A model generated the notes under the pieces. It was not told the DNA's origin, searched no databases, and worked only from the letters and a program-made list of their open reading frames with translations. Below are positions 24,651-38,700 of a stretch of 64,000 bases of DNA, piece after piece (within the stretch, counting starts at the first letter, position 1; every line of letters starts with the position of its first letter). The position numbers and the translations under genes were made by a program. Source of the DNA: Promerops cafer (Eukaryota > Chordata > Aves > Passeriformes > Nectariniidae); the NCBI GenBank assembly GCA_013398275.1, contig VZSE01012472.1:434001-498000 (forward strand), given 5' to 3'.

Positions 24651-27600
24651 ACCGCTTGAGAAACCTCTCCAGTTCTCAAGTGTTTATCTCCCAAATTATC
24701 TTTCCTTTAATTGCTTGTAATATGTTTAACGCGTGTGGTTGGGTCTGTGACCTTCTCCTCTCTTTATAGGTTTAAAAAGGCAGCTCTGCTCAACTAGCAA
24801 ATGTTGCTGGGTCAGAATTACTTGGAGAGTAAAATGTTTCAACTCTAATACACTATTTAGATCTGACTTTCTCTAAGATAAAAGTTTGTCAGGCCTATAT
24901 CAATGGGGTGTTTTGGAGTAGAGAGAATTCAAAGTGGGGAAACAATTGGAGTGACTTCCAGCATCATGATTTCTTACCTCTTACTGTCTGAAACATAGTG
25001 CTTCCTATTTATTTTCTTTTTTTCTTGGTTTTCTTGATAGTTGATGCATAGTTAATAGCAGTGAATCCACTTGAAGATGAGTCTACTTGATAGGGATCAA
25101 ACCTCTGTCAAACTCCTAATTTGTAATTTTTCTTTACAAAAAACAAACAAAAAACCCCAAACCCAACCAAACAAAAAACCCCCTAAAAATGCTGTAGCAA
25201 AGCATTCCAAAGCATCCCAGCTGCAGTACTTACCTGGACCTTACCATTGGTGCTGCAGCAAGTATTTTAAAAGAATGATGACAAACCCTTGCAATTGTCC
25301 TGTTTTGCTGTTATTTTTGTCCTGTTTTCTTAGAGCAAGCAGTGACCCCTCATGTCACCTGAGCAGGACTGGAATAAGCAATGCCTGGAGTATCAGCTAA
25401 GGGGGTGATGCTTGGTGTGGGGGGAACTGAAATCTTGTGACTGAGTTTGGGATGAACCTGGTGATGCCAGCCTGGATTTACCTGCCTGTTGTTGTTCTGG
25501 TGAGCTGGAGTGGTGGCAGCTTCATGATGAAGCTGTTGGATGAGCAGGGAAAGAAGAGCAAATTTAGTCTGGGTGGTTTCACTTGTGGGAGAGTTTTGGA
25601 GTTCAGGTGGGCTGGAGTTTTGGGAGGGGATAAAGTAACCTGGGCTGATTTAGGCCTTACTGGTGGCAAACAGGTGTTGTCAGAAATGCTGGCAGTCTTA
25701 AGGCCATTCAATATAATCTGATTTGTCCTAAAAACAAAGCAGTTAAGAAGGAAAGAAAGTAATTTGATGTATCAGTAAATATAATTAATTAAATATTTCA
25801 GTGGGATACTAGGAGTTATATGGGTTAGAAAGAACTTTTTTCTAAATGCAAAATATAATATTTTGAAGTCGTGTGATGATTTTTACCTTAACTGTTAGGA
25901 AAAGTTATGAACTTGAATGCCAGACATAGTCTTTCTTCCCCACAGTGAAGTCACAGGTTGGCTTGGGCTGGTGGATTTGAGAGTCATGTCATCTTCTGTA
26001 GTGAACACTGAAGGTGTTTCCTCACCTTTATATACATGTCTATATTAAAAGCAACAGTCTTAAAACCAAAACATTCTGGATATTTTTTTTTTCCCCTATT
26101 AGCCTGTGGAGAAGTGATGAGCTTATACCCCTGAGTAGGATGAAGAGCTTCACTAGGATTCCTCTGGATATCCCTCATGCTTCCAGGGAAATCTGATGCA
26201 ATGCACAGCTTGACACCTGCAATTTAAGTACAAGCCATAATAGCATCTTAATAAATAGCTTGTCAGAGAGCTTCCAGGAAAGCTTTGTCCAGGAGAAAGC
26301 AGAAACTTCACTATGATGAGTCCAGTTATTACTTTTGCTGTAACTTCAGGTTTTTGTGCTGCAATGACCTCATGGTGCTTTGGGCAAAAGTGCTTCAGTG
26401 ACAGGCTGAGAGAATATGCTGGCCTGGCACGTTTGGCTGTAGGCTGAAGTACAGAGAATTCAGCTCTTACTGTGGCTGCTTTTGTCCATCAGTCTTGCCC
26501 TCGGTATGGTGGATGCTCTGAGGAATTCTTAATGTTCTCTAGACTGTCATCCCTTATTAAATTCTCCAATTTAGGAGCAAAAGTTCCCTGTGTTCATTGC
26601 AGGGTGCAGGGAGGATATGGGTACTTGTAGGGCTTTTCAGCACATCTTTAATAGAATAAATGGATAACTGAAGTAGATAGTGTGAATATTCTTCTCGCTC
26701 CCCTTTTCTTTAAATAACACCTGTTCCACATTGCAGCATAACAGCTCACTGCAGTGATATTGTAACAGGTCTTTCAGGGCAAACATAAGGGGATGGCTGA
26801 AGCCAGAAAGGGAGAAGAGCAAGGAGACAGATGCAGTGATTCAGGATGTCCTCATGGACTGGTATGAGGAAGTAGCTGTAGAAGTAGCTTGTCACAGAAG
26901 TAAGTCCCAATAAACAGCACACATTTAAAATGGGTGGATGGCTCATCCATCACTGGAACCATGAAACACCTGCCCTATGTCCTTGCCATATAATCAAAAA
27001 ACCAAAACTCAAATGAGTTTGGAGAATGAAAATGCTCCTGGGTCTCCCTTGCTGTGTGGACATGGTGTGTCTGATGAGTGGCTAGTGAGAGCTAAACCTG
27101 GTGTTAAACTTTCAGTGTGAGGACAAGTCATTCTGACTGAAAGCAAAGTGACAGGTTTTACTGGATGATGATGGTTGCTGTTATATAATGTGAACATGTA
27201 TTTTGAAATCTGCTTAACTTTTGAGTCATCCTTTATTATAAGGCTTAATGTGTGCAGGTACTTGTGCTTGATGTATCTGTCTAATGGCATCACTCTTGCC
27301 TGTGGGATATAATTGGCTTTCAGAAGATAATTTCAGAGTCCACCCTGTTTTTCGTTTGAACAGTATGAATGTTTGAACAAAATTAATGTAGCTTCTTTTT
27401 TTTTTTCCTCTGGCAGAAATCCACTGCCTCAGTGTTGTTGGGATCACTTGCAACAGAAGTTTCACTGCATGAGTTCAGAGTTTTGCCCCTGGTGTCTTCC
27501 TTCTGTTTAAGCACTCAGGCTGGAATGTGCCAGTTTAAGTCCTGCAAAACCTCTGCAGCTTGTTTTGATGTCTTGAGTAGGGACAAGTGATGTGTGAGGA

Positions 27601-29563
27601 TAACTTCCTGCCCTTTTGCTGAAGGATAACTTTTACACTGTTTAATTTTGTTTATTTGCAGCTTGCACATAAACAGACTTCTGTGTTTTCTGTTGAGTGG
27701 CATCATGTGTGTGCTGTGGTGAAAACTGATTTTGTGGACCAGATGTGGATTTACAGTCAACTTGAAATATCCCTTTGCAAGTAAAGTTTCCTGAATGTGT
27801 TAAGTACTACTGAATTTGAGGGCAAGAGACTAAAGGTTAAAAGCTTGTCCCTCTTTCCTCCTCATCTGTGCTCTTGATGTGGCTTTCAAGATTCTTCAAA
27901 AGCACATGTTTGGAGGCTCTATTGTTATTAAATATGACTTTTTTCTTTCTGAGCTTCCTCATGTAACCTCTATCAAGTGGGTCACACCGACACTCACAAT
28001 AATGAGTCACGTCAACAGTAAATGCAAACCATATGGTTTGGGTTTTTTCCCTTTTACACATTGCTTGTATGTACTTTCTAAGTGCTGACTTGAATTTAGA
28101 CCCTATGCAGTACCCAAATATGTCTTTGGGATGGGGAACTGTGTATTTGGAGGTTTCTGCTGAGGAACCAGGACTTGATGTCATCACTTGCACTACACTA
28201 AAATATCTTTTTGCCACAGATTTCCTGTGTAACCTCAGACTTAATCCTTTTAAATTACTTTTTTCCCCTGATTGATCTGCCTACAAGTGGGAATGTTGTG
28301 AAGCTCCCCTAAAGCCCTGCAAAGCAGACCCATGAGGTGACCAAGAGTCTGTTTTTCTAGTAGTAGGGTAGTACCCTGTAGGGTAGTCAGGATAAAAGAT
28401 GCTTGTGTTTGGGAACAAGGTGCTCAGAGCATAGGAGGAGAAGAAACAAGCTTGGTGGTGAAGTGATTTGCTCATGCTGGCTTAATAGGTTTGTGACAAG
28501 ACAGAGACTGGGACCAAAGGATTTTTCCCTAATAGCCCAAATACTGCAGCCTAAATCAGGCTTCCCACAGCTTGTTCTTCCAACTGCAGTGCCTGCACTG
28601 TGCAGTGCTTTGAGTCACTCTGGGTAAAGAGCTGGTGGGCTTGATCCAGCATCAGTGATAGGCAGCAGGGGTTGTTTGGAGCTGCCCTCAGCTTAGGCTG
28701 TGGGCAAACAAGCCATGGGGATTTACTGCTCATCCTGCCTAGCAGCTGGCTCTGGGATGCTGTGTTGCTCTCCTCTCCCATCCCTGTGGTCTCTGTGAAA
28801 TGGTTGTTGGGGTGTTCATTTTTGGCCATAGTAAATGGCCACATGTTCTCCTTTTTTGCTAAACGCAGCTCTGTGTCTGCTTGTAGCTCATCAGTGAAAA
28901 TGATAAACTGAGCTTAAACCTCATACTGGGTAGCAGTGGAGGAACAAGTTCCTACCAAAAAAAGCAGCACAGTTCAGTGCTTCCCCAACTAAGACAAGGG
29001 AGTGAGGTGTCTTCTCTCCTCTCCCTACCTCCCAGTGTGGAGATCGGGGCTGCCCAGCTGGGCTAGAGGGCATCAGTAGCATGTAGAGCATTTCTTTTGC
29101 TGCAGTTTACAGGGTGAGCTTGGCATCCCTCCCAGTTTCAGATCCATTGGGAATATAGGCTTGGAAGGGGAACAAAGTACTTGGAAAAAGGTGGAGAACA
29201 TGCTGGACTGAGCCACCAGGAAGGGAGTTTGAGCATACGTGTTTTACTCAGTATGCACAGCTCAGCTGATGGGCAGTAACTGCAGCTGTAATAATTTAAT
29301 TACTTTTGATCATGTGCTTATATCCTATTTAATTTTGAAGCCTATTACTAGTGGTTTGACGTTTTCTTGTGGGGGATGATTTAAAATTGTCCCATAATAT
29401 TAAGGCTGAAGTGTTGCAAGAGACCTGCGCTGCTGAGCTGGATGGGCCAACACCCAGTGATGTCTTGGCCTTCCTGCATTTCTTGCTGTGTGTTTTGGAA
29501 GGTTTGGCATTCACACTGTTAGCTCTGTCATTTCTCTAACCTTCTCTTTCTTTCTTCCTCCAG
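24651..29563 (+). other. METRNL: METRNL intron 1 (from CpG island to exon 2)
   Basis: Non-coding sequence leading to the exon 2 acceptor, whose pyrimidine tract (29541-29560) ends in CAG at 29561-29563. An A/C-rich low-complexity run sits at about 25136-25188. No other exon or recognisable transposable element was seen. The exact 5' end of the intron is hidden by the gap. Confidence 0.6.
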
Positions 29564-29952
29564 TGGCTTAACCCACGAGTCTCACAGGAAGGATGTTGAA
29601 CAGGTCTACCTCCGCTGTTCCGAAGGGTCCATAGAGTGGATGTACCCCACGGGAGCACTCATAGTCAACCTGAGACCCAATATTTCACCTGCCTCTTACA
29701 AACACTTGACTGTCTGCATAAAGCCCTTCAAAGACTCTGCAGGAGCAAATATTTATTTGGAAAAAACTGGAGAACTGAAACTCTTGGTCCGAGACGGAGA
29801 CCGCAGCCCCAGCAGAGTGTATTGCTTCGGCTACGACCAGGGGGGCCTGTTTGTGGAGGCCACTCCTCAGCAGGACATTAGCAGGAAGATTACAGGCTTC
29901 CAGTACGAATTGATGAGCAAGGGGATAGCAGCTGATTTGCACACAGCTTCTG
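29564..29952 (+). CDS. METRNL: METRNL exon 2 (meteorin-like, core of secreted protein)
   Basis: METRNL (meteorin-like, also called subfatin or cometin) is a secreted factor of the meteorin family, known in mammals for roles in neurite growth, adipose thermogenesis and immune signalling. This exon encodes 129 full codons, opening GLTHESHRKDVEQVYLRC and closing AADLHTAS. Strong family landmarks are EWMYPTGALIVNLRPN, GANIYLEKTGEL, GGLFVEATPQQDI and TGFQYEL, near-identical to the human protein as I remember it. Three cysteines (LRC, TVC, VYC) belong to the ten-cysteine family pattern. The first base (T) finishes a codon begun in exon 1, so intron 1 is phase 2; the last base (G) starts the codon shared with exon 3. 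The acceptor is a strong pyrimidine tract plus CAG, and the donor is GTGAGT at 29953. A possible N-glycosylation site N-I-S is followed by Pro, which makes its use less likely. Confidence 0.97.
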
Positions 29953-30431
29953 GTGAGTCCTGGGGTATTGTCAGACTTCCACATCCTGTGTTGGATGTGT
30001 AACAGATGGCAGAGAGAGTGAGTGAGTGAGTGGGAAAGGGGCTGAGTTTTCTGTGCTTTTAAGGACATGTTTTATAAACAGAACTGTTGCAGAAGAATTG
30101 ATTTGGTTTTTGGTTTGTTGTTGTGTTTTGGAAGCTGGTGGCATAGGCTGAACTCCAGTGATTTGTTGAGGGTCACAGTGTGAGGGATTCTCCCCTTGCA
30201 GGGGCAGGGTGTATTACAGGAGCTAGTTTTACCCTACCCTGAACTCTAGCATGAACTGGGCTTCCCAGCCTTGCTGTAACACTTTTCTAACTACTTTTTT
30301 ACTCAGTTTTTAAGACCCTGCTGCATGTTTTGAATAATAAACATTTGAACAAGGAGGCACTCCTCTTCCTTGGTGGTTTTTTTCCCCTCATTGCAAGTAG
30401 TGCTACTTGCTGACCTAATTATGCTTTTTCT

Positions 30432-30465
<34 letters not shown>

Positions 30466-30477
30466 NTTTTTTTTTTT
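30432..30477. repeat. Poly-T tract with one unresolved base
   Basis: About 46 consecutive T residues, with a single N at 30466. No adjacent element of a known retroposon family was recognised. Length is probably misestimated by the assembly, as expected for homopolymers. Confidence 0.9.
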
Positions 30478-33400
30478 AATTCAAACAAGGAAAATGGTGT
30501 GTTCCTTCCTCAGCTCTCCTTATTACACTCTCCTGGGCATTGCTGTGCCATGGCAGAGCTCTTCAACACCGTGACAATACTTTTACAGGACAGGGTTGTC
30601 TTCTCTCTCAACCATTATGGAAAGCAAGTTTTGTAGGAAGGAGTTTTACTCCAATGAAAAGCTTATAGGAAAGAGGAGTGCACAAACTGAAAGATCTTGC
30701 AAGCCTGTAAAGTCTGGTACTAAACAGCATTTGGAGCAATGGCTGTAGGTGTGACCTAAGTGTGCTGAGCAATTAGACAGTTTGAGAAGAAAAACTGGCA
30801 TTTGTGGAGGATGACAGGGTGAGAGGGGGATTCCCTTTAGATAGGCAATACCTGGTTCATGCATCTCACCCATTCAGGACTGCCTCTAGCTTTTATCCCC
30901 AAAACCAAGGAGGGGAGGTTTCCAGAACAGCCCAAGGAATTGCAGATTTAGGGCAATTTATCTCAAATGACTGCAAGGGTTTCAAGGTTTAGGTATTTTA
31001 AGTGGGGAACCGGATTTTTTTCAAGCAGATTTCTCTTTTGAAATGTGGGCTGCCTTTGCTCTTCTGGGTGAAGGCAGCGAGAAGAGTCCTCAGAGCACAC
31101 TTGGGATGACTCAGCCCAGGGCAAACCCGATGTTTAGTGAGGCTGTGTGGCCCAAGAGCTGTATGGATGCTGGCCAGATTCTGCCGTGCTGATGCCACAT
31201 GCTCTGCCTGCGATGCTGCTTGATAAGTGCTGGTGTGACTAATTAAACTGCAGCTGTATCTTCCAGGGATATCTTCTCTGGGATAAGTGATTGCAGAACT
31301 TGTTCCATCCTCTCCCCTGGCTCCTTTCCACATCAGGCTCTGGATTGTCTGTTTGTGTGTTTGTGCAGCCCTGCCAGTGTTCAGTGTTGTCACGCCAGCT
31401 CGGATGGGGCTTTCCTTTTGTGCAGCTCTGAGCTGGACTCAGCTCAGCTGAGCAGAGCTGGGCTCAGGGCTGATGCAGTAACCTCGGGAACTGACAGGTG
31501 GCAGCTTTGCCATTAAAACAAAAAAATATAAACACAAATATTTTAAATTTGAAGTCACTGCCTTTACTTTTGCCATGCTCACAAGTGGTAGCTTATTACT
31601 GGGCATTCTGCATTTTCAGCAGACAGCTCTGCTACATCCACAAAGTGCTGCAAATGAAGTGGGGTATCTCTGCTGAGCTGCTTTCCCAGTAAGATCATTT
31701 GTGCAAAGATGAATACGCTGTGCAGAATGTCAGCTATGTAGTAAAATTCCATTGCAGAAGACATTAAATACATTGTTGAATCAGTTATTTGGAGAATGTT
31801 CCCAGATTCAGTGCTGCTTTCTCTGTCAGGCTGTGAGGATGGAGACACAGGCTAATGAGAAGTCACTTGAACTTACTAAGAAAAGTCCTGTGCTCTTTTA
31901 TTTTCCAAAAAAGTTGAAATTGCTTTTACATACAGTAAAATAATATGACAGAAACACTGCTTATCACTGCTGGGTTTAGTCTGCACTTAGGGTTTCTCCT
32001 GAGCTTTGCTAGCATGGGGGACTTGCTGCTGACATCCTTTATCACCCCAAGCCAGCACAAACTGCTGTGTTTTCAGAACTGAGTGCTCTTCTTTACACAC
32101 AAAATCTTGGGGGTTTTTAAAGCTGATGGGAGTATTTTTTCAGGGACGTTCAGAAGTCAAACTGGGGACTGCATCCAATTACAGCCTTCCTCTTTAATAG
32201 GCATATTAAATCACTTTTTCAGTGACTGCTGTATTTTCAGCTGTAACAGACACTGGTTGAGTTTCAGTGCTCTCTTATGAAACAATGTGGTGAGGAATCT
32301 GCTCCATTCTCCAAGTGTCTTGTTTGGCTAGAAGAAGCTTTTTAATAGTTCATCAGCAGAGCCTTCAGGGCAAACTGGGGATCTCTATTGTATTTTAAAT
32401 TATTTCTCTTGCCTTTTTTTTGGATCCCCAGACTCCAGGGAGGGGCTGTGCAGGGTGAAAACACGATGAAAATGCCATACATGACTCTTTCCACTACTCG
32501 CTTAGAGGAGCACTTTTATTTTCCTATAAATATCTGTACGTCTGGGGGAACTGCCAAGTAGCTGCCTTGTGAGGCTTCCATAGAGCGATATTTTCGAGGC
32601 TCTTTGCAGTTCGTGGACCTCCTTTCTTCTGGAGCTGCTTCTAGTTTTTCTGTGAAACCTCAGAGGAAGTGCCCTTCACTGAGCTGTTCATTTGGAGGGG
32701 GAGTTTACAATCACTGAAATCACCGAAGACTTCTTCCCTGCAGAGGAGGCTCAAGTCAGAGGCAAGTGCTGACCTTAAAGGAGCTGAAAACTGGGTTTAA
32801 GGTTCTGCATTTCCCACCACCCTTACTTGTGTCCCTTTTTCAAAAAGGTGGCTGATGTTTTTGGCTGCTGCACTCTGGAAAAAGAGGCTGCTGGTGTCTC
32901 AGTTACAGTTTGACTGAGTTTTGCAGAGCTGGCAGTAGGTGTGAAGAGGTGACAAACATGTGAGATGCTGCTGTAGATGGGGTCTGAGATGTGCTGGGCA
33001 GAGGAAGCTGCAGTGCTGCTTCTGATGGCAAAGAGCTGAAAATCACAAATATTGCATGATTTCCTTGCTATTTCAGAGTGGGGAGATGACTATCATCAAA
33101 GACCCAGGTGTGGGGCTCAGTAATCCAGCCCTTTCCTTGTGCAATAACTACTTGCTAACAACTTCTCCCCGCTTTCCCTAAATGCTGTGTTTGTTTCCTG
33201 GTGATAATTGTTGTACTCTGCCCTTGGATTTACTCTCTCTTCCTAACCTGGCATCGCAGCGCTGATTAAAGGGTGTAAGTCATCTGTTTAATGCTTTAAT
33301 GACCTGTTGTGTCCTTAGAGTCCTGACATTGCAGGGTGCATCAACAAATCAACAATGCTTGGCACCGTGCCTGTGGTTTAATTAGAAATCCTCAAGTTTT

Positions 33401-35145
33401 ATTAGTTTACAGCCATTCTTTCCAACTTAATCAGAGTCTTGCAAATAATTCAGCAGAAAACGTGTGCAGGTTCTGCATTGGCCTTTCCCCTTTTTTTGTG
33501 AAAAGTTGAATGACACAGGGCAGTCTTAACAATTTTCTAGATTTTTGGGGGCTTAACCCTTTTCTTGGCTCTGACTATGCCTTACCACAATCTCTCAAAA
33601 TTTTCCTAACTGTAGGAAGAATTTGTACGTTACTGGTAGGTTTTAATTCAGGTTGCTGACATCTGGTATGGAAAGTTTTTTACCGTGATAGTAACAGTCA
33701 AAAAAGTGCATTTCTGTGGGGTTGTAGTTTCTTAAGATGGGAAGAGGAGTGAAGGCAAACATGCCTCAGTGCTTGACATCGTTTAATGGGAGTAGTCCCT
33801 GAGAAGGGTCACCTTGACAATTCAGGCATCTTGATGGGTGTGTTCTCTCTTCATACCCAAAGTGATGGTTGGCTGAAAGTGCTTTTGATTTCAGATTAGG
33901 CTTTGGGTTGCACCCCTCTGTCATTCCCATCCACACTGATGGTCCATTAACTCTGCAGCCCTGTTCTGAAGCCTCAGCGTTTGCCCACATGAAGAACTGA
34001 GCCACTGTGACATTTTGGCCTGAGGCCATTGGAGAATCAGCAGAACTTGTTTAAGTTGTTGAATTGTGTTGATTCTAATCTTTTCTGCTTGTGCAGGAAG
34101 AAAATACTCTGAGCATCAGCTGTGCTGCCTATCCTGGCAGGTAGATGGAGGTTTTGGCTAAAGTGGTCTGGCCATATACTCCCTACAAGTTTTCTGAAGG
34201 TGCTGACCCCCACGGGCTTCTCAGCTATGCCTGCTTTAGGTCTGCCTTGCACCACAGCACTGCTTGCTTTAAATTTCCATGAAAACTCTGAAGGTCCCTT
34301 GAGAGTAATTTACTTTTTGAGTACTTCAGCTTCCGCTCAACTAATCTGAAACAAGAATCTGTAGGTTTGACCAAGAGTTTTGGAGAGGAAGGTGAATCCT
34401 CCTCCCTGTCCCACCAAAGGAGCTTTATTTTGTTACTTAAAGTCTGTGTTTCAAGAGTCTCACCAAGCTCTGGGTCCAGCTTTGTTCAAGCTGTGTAGTT
34501 TGCTCTTCCCATTGCACACTCAGGGGGTGTCTGTAATTTAGTTGTCAGAGCTCACAGGGTATATTGAAAGCCCTTTCATTACCCACCTGCTTTTGTGTAG
34601 TAAAGAAGTCAAACTTTAACAAAAATGCCCTTTATCTTGATGGCATCTACAGACTTAGGGCAGATTCTATTAACTGTTTTATGTGGTTTTTTTTATTAAA
34701 GCTGGGTACCTGGCTGAGAATATTAATACATAGGAGGTACAACACTTGTGTGGGTATCTGAAAAACAAGGCAAAACCAGATAAATCCAGTTAAGTAATTA
34801 ACAGTATTCAGCTATTTCCTGTAACTGACAATTGTTAATTGACTGTCCTGAGAAAACAGATCAGAAATTCAGAAAGCTGAGAAATATTAGGGCTATATCA
34901 GTGTTTCTGCTAACAAATGGCTTTTTAAAGCACCTTTCTTAACTTCTGATCTTTAATGCAGTGTGTGTTTGGCAGAGGTGGGGCACCAATCTCCCCAGTC
35001 TCTGCAGGTATCCTCCCAGGCCTCTATTGTCACTCCACCTTGTAGGCTCCTAGTCTCATGCTTTCCTCTGGTTCCTCACAAATATCCAATCTTTGGGGTT
35101 TTTTTCTTTCCTGGAGGCTGGGTGTAACCTGAAGCAGCAGACTGT

Positions 35146-35380
35146 GGAATCACAGAATGGTTTATATTGGAAGAGACCTTTATAGTCCATCCAGTCCAGC
35201 CCTCTGCAGTGTGCAGGGACACCTTCCACTGGGCCCCATTGCTCAGAGCCCCATCCAAGCTGGCTTTGAGTATTTCCAAGTTTAGGGCATCTAGCACTGC
35301 TCTGTGCATCCTGTTCCAGTATTTCACCATCCTCACACTGGTGTGTTTTTCACTTCTTGTCAGAGTGGAAACTCTCTGGT
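35146..35380 (-). mobile_element. CR1 LINE 3' fragment
   Basis: The block opens 'gaatcacagaatggttta', continues 'ggaagagacctttatagt', 'catccagtccagccctct' and 'gcagggacaccttccact', and further on 'ccccatccaagctggc'. This is a CR1 tail read backwards, so the element is in minus orientation within METRNL intron 2. Confidence 0.92.
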
Positions 35381-35713
35381 GCTCTGTGCCGAGGCTGGCG
35401 AGGGGAGGCCGTGCCTGCTGTGCCCACTCTTTGCCAGGGTAACCATGAGTGAGCTCCTTGCTGCTGTGGGCAGAAGGGGTGATGGAAAGAAGCACTTGGA
35501 ACACTTGAACTGAAAGAACCCATGACCTTTATGCCTAGCACAGGTTCTGCCTGAGTAATTGTGACCATCTGAGATGCTGGCACTGTGCTGTGTGGCAGAG
35601 TGGGAGCACCACTGGGTGCTGCACGGGGTATCAATACACCCAGCAGATGAGAAAAATGCCTTGCTTTGTATTTCTCCCCTCCCTGTTTTCCGTGCAGAAC
35701 TCTCATACCTCTT

Positions 35714-35783
35714 GGGGTTGAGGGGTTAGGGCTAGATGGTTTTTAAGGTCCCTTCCAGCCCAAACCATCCTGTGACTCTATGA
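35714..35783 (+). mobile_element. Short CR1 LINE 3' terminus
   Basis: About 70 bp of CR1 tail in plus orientation: 'gggctagatggtttttaagg', then 'tcccttccagcccaaacc' and the terminal 'tgtgactctatga' repeats. It lies about 330 bp from, and opposite to, the CR1 fragment at 35146. Confidence 0.9.
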
Positions 35784-38700
35784 AGTGCACAGAATACAGT
35801 GATACTGCATTCCTCCCATTTGGGGTTTGCTGGAGAAATGAATATTAAACAGCAAAGTCGAGGGATCTGCCCTATAAGCCTGAGCACACCTTTCTGGGTG
35901 ACTCACCTGTGCACCTAAAGCTTTGATGATTTGTTTGACTTTTCTGTAAAAGGTCATAAAAAAGTTTGAAGAGAAAAACATCAGAAAACAGCCTTTGTTG
36001 CAGTGTCTCAAAATACACTGCAATTAGTGGCTGTATAAGGGATCCTGCTGACACTCCTGCTCTGGGATACAATATTTTCAATAGGGTTTTTTTTGGTGTG
36101 TGCTCCCCTTCCTTGCAGGAGTCTGTCCGCACCAGCTTTGTCTTTCCCATAGTAATGGCTGATCCAAAACTTGGTACAAAGTAACCATGAAAATATAAAC
36201 AGCATTCCCTAACCCTTTTGTGCAAAGAACACATTTCAAGCTAGTTTTTGAGGGCGTGTCATGGAGCAGCACCTAGCTGGATCAGGCTGGCTGCACTATA
36301 ACACTGCCTGGAGTGGGAATAATTCTGAGAAGCTGGAAACCTGCTCCAATTATTCACGTGCCTGAAGTGGTCAGGTTTGTGGTGAATGATTGACTGGGTG
36401 GGAGAGTTTGAGAACAAAGTTTTTGATTATTTTTTTCCTGTGTGGAATGGTTTCAAAGCGCTGCTCTGATGCTCAGGGAATGCACATGCCCATACATCAC
36501 CTTGAACCAAGCAAGGGTGATGTTTTGGGGACCTGAGTCTGAAAAATGTTGGACTAAGAAGCCTTCATTTAAAAGAAAACCCCCACCAAAACTGGGAAGA
36601 TCCCCTAATTTAATCTTCTCCTAGGAAAATGCTTTTGCCAGCATCTTCTCTGGCCCTGCTTGCCCTTTGATGTTGAGGGACAGGAGTTGGTTTTGCAGTG
36701 GGCAGAGGAGGTGACAATGGGGCTGCAGTGATAAACACACAGCTGCAGGGGAGAGGGGGATAGAAAATAGCTTATTTTTGCTAGACTGGCCACGAATACC
36801 GTTAGCTTATTTCTCAACTCAGTGGGCAGTCAAAACCAATAAGCAGTCAGGTGCATTGTCCGGGCAGCTGGGGCTCTGCTCTGACCTTTGTGTACCGCCA
36901 AGGATGGTCCCACAAACAGAGCTGCAATCCAGCCCAGTTGCTTGGCAGTCTTTAATAATGCTCTGTGCTTGCTCTGCAGAACTGTTTAGTTTGCTAATTC
37001 CTGAGGCTGTAGTTAAAGAAGGGATGAGAGGGCGGGGAAGCTGCATTCCTCTTCCCACTGACTGAAACATGGGCCAAATCTTGCCTGTGTTGGAGTCTTG
37101 ATTTGCAGGACAGAAAATCTCTTTCACCTCAATCTGTGCTAGAAGCCAGAAAATATTCACTGAAATATTGCACAGATACTTGGAAGATATCCTGGACCTA
37201 AGGCTGTGATATGTCTGACCTTGGGAGGTTTAATACTGGCTCAGAGAAGCTGCTGCCCTGTGCCAGCCTTGGTCCAGTTAACCTTTGGTGCTGGTTCAGA
37301 TTTGTGGAAGGACTTTTTTGGTATGGGTTGTACAGACACCTCCTGACTCCTTTATTATTTGAGATAATAATTGATAATAATATTTGGGATTTGAGCATTA
37401 ACTCCTGCAATGGGCATCACCTCTGGTGTTTGCCCACATTCTGTACTGAAGCCCTGGGAGAGCTGTAGTGATCAGAGGGAAATGCACACGGAGCTTGTCT
37501 GGCATTCCATTGCCCTGTCTGCCTCCCAGGATCATTCCTGTTTGTACAGGATGCACCTCTGCCCCACCAGAACTTTACATCAATTTCTTCTATCTGCAAG
37601 TGGATGTCAGAAATTCCAGAGAAAAGAAAGTTCCTACATAGAACTGGTGAATGAGCTTGATATGACCAAGCACTGTGTGCTTTTAAGGAAGAAAAGGTGA
37701 TGTATCTCAAAGCTTTTACTGTTACAAATGCAAAGTTATAAGTGGCTTTTTTTAAGGTTAACTGAACAATGTTACAGCATCAAAGATCTCTACTTGTGCA
37801 GATGTAGCCCCTTCACAACCCTTCTGAAGAATAGGCTGATCAAATAAACATGTTTTTTTTAATGAAAACTGGCCTTGTTCCTTCGGAATTCTCCCACGTA
37901 CCAAAAAGAATTTGATTTCTAGAAACAGGAAGGAGAAGGACCTGTGTGGAGCTGAGTGCACATATGCTTTTTTTTCCCTTTTTTTTTAAAGACTCACTTA
38001 ATCTTTGATCTGTCATTACTCCACTCTCAGGGTTTAACTTTAACCAGCCACTTGTTTCTTAATTCTATTCCTCTGCTCCATCAGAGGCATTAATGGACCG
38101 GACCGAAGGGGAGGAGGGAGGGAAGGCTTTTGTGCTCCTGGCAGGTTTCCAGCCTGGTAGTGGGTGCTGGCTCCAGCCTCTCCTATAGCCCGGGCAGGGG
38201 CAGGGAGGAGTGCTTGGCTGCACAATTCCCCCAGGGCTTGGGAGTGAAAAACACCTTACTTGTTCATTTTCTGCTGTGCAAGCACTGCCTGACAGCTGAG
38301 CGCTGCGTTAGCTGTGGGAGACAAAGCCCAACAGGACATCAAAAACTTTTTAACTTCACGTTTTCCTGCATCACCTGCGCAAGCTTTTACAAGGCTTTGG
38401 CACGATGTTCTCTTTAGAGGAAAGAAGAAATCTTTTCTGAGTGAATTTCGGGAGGGGATGAGCCAAGCCTTAAGGCTTTGTGGGTTTTGAGTCAGGGGAA
38501 GCATTTCCTTTGGTTGTGTGTGGCAGTGCAGGGGTGCAGCTGCCTCTGCTGGCACGTTCTCGTGGGGTGACAGCGAGGGACACTGTCCCAGCCCTTCTGC
38601 TGCAGGTCAGAGGGGATCAGAGGAGCCCCTCAACCATCCAGAGGCACCTCTGACTTCCAACAGCTTATTTCTCCTCATGCTTCCCACTCCTAATCCCCCT

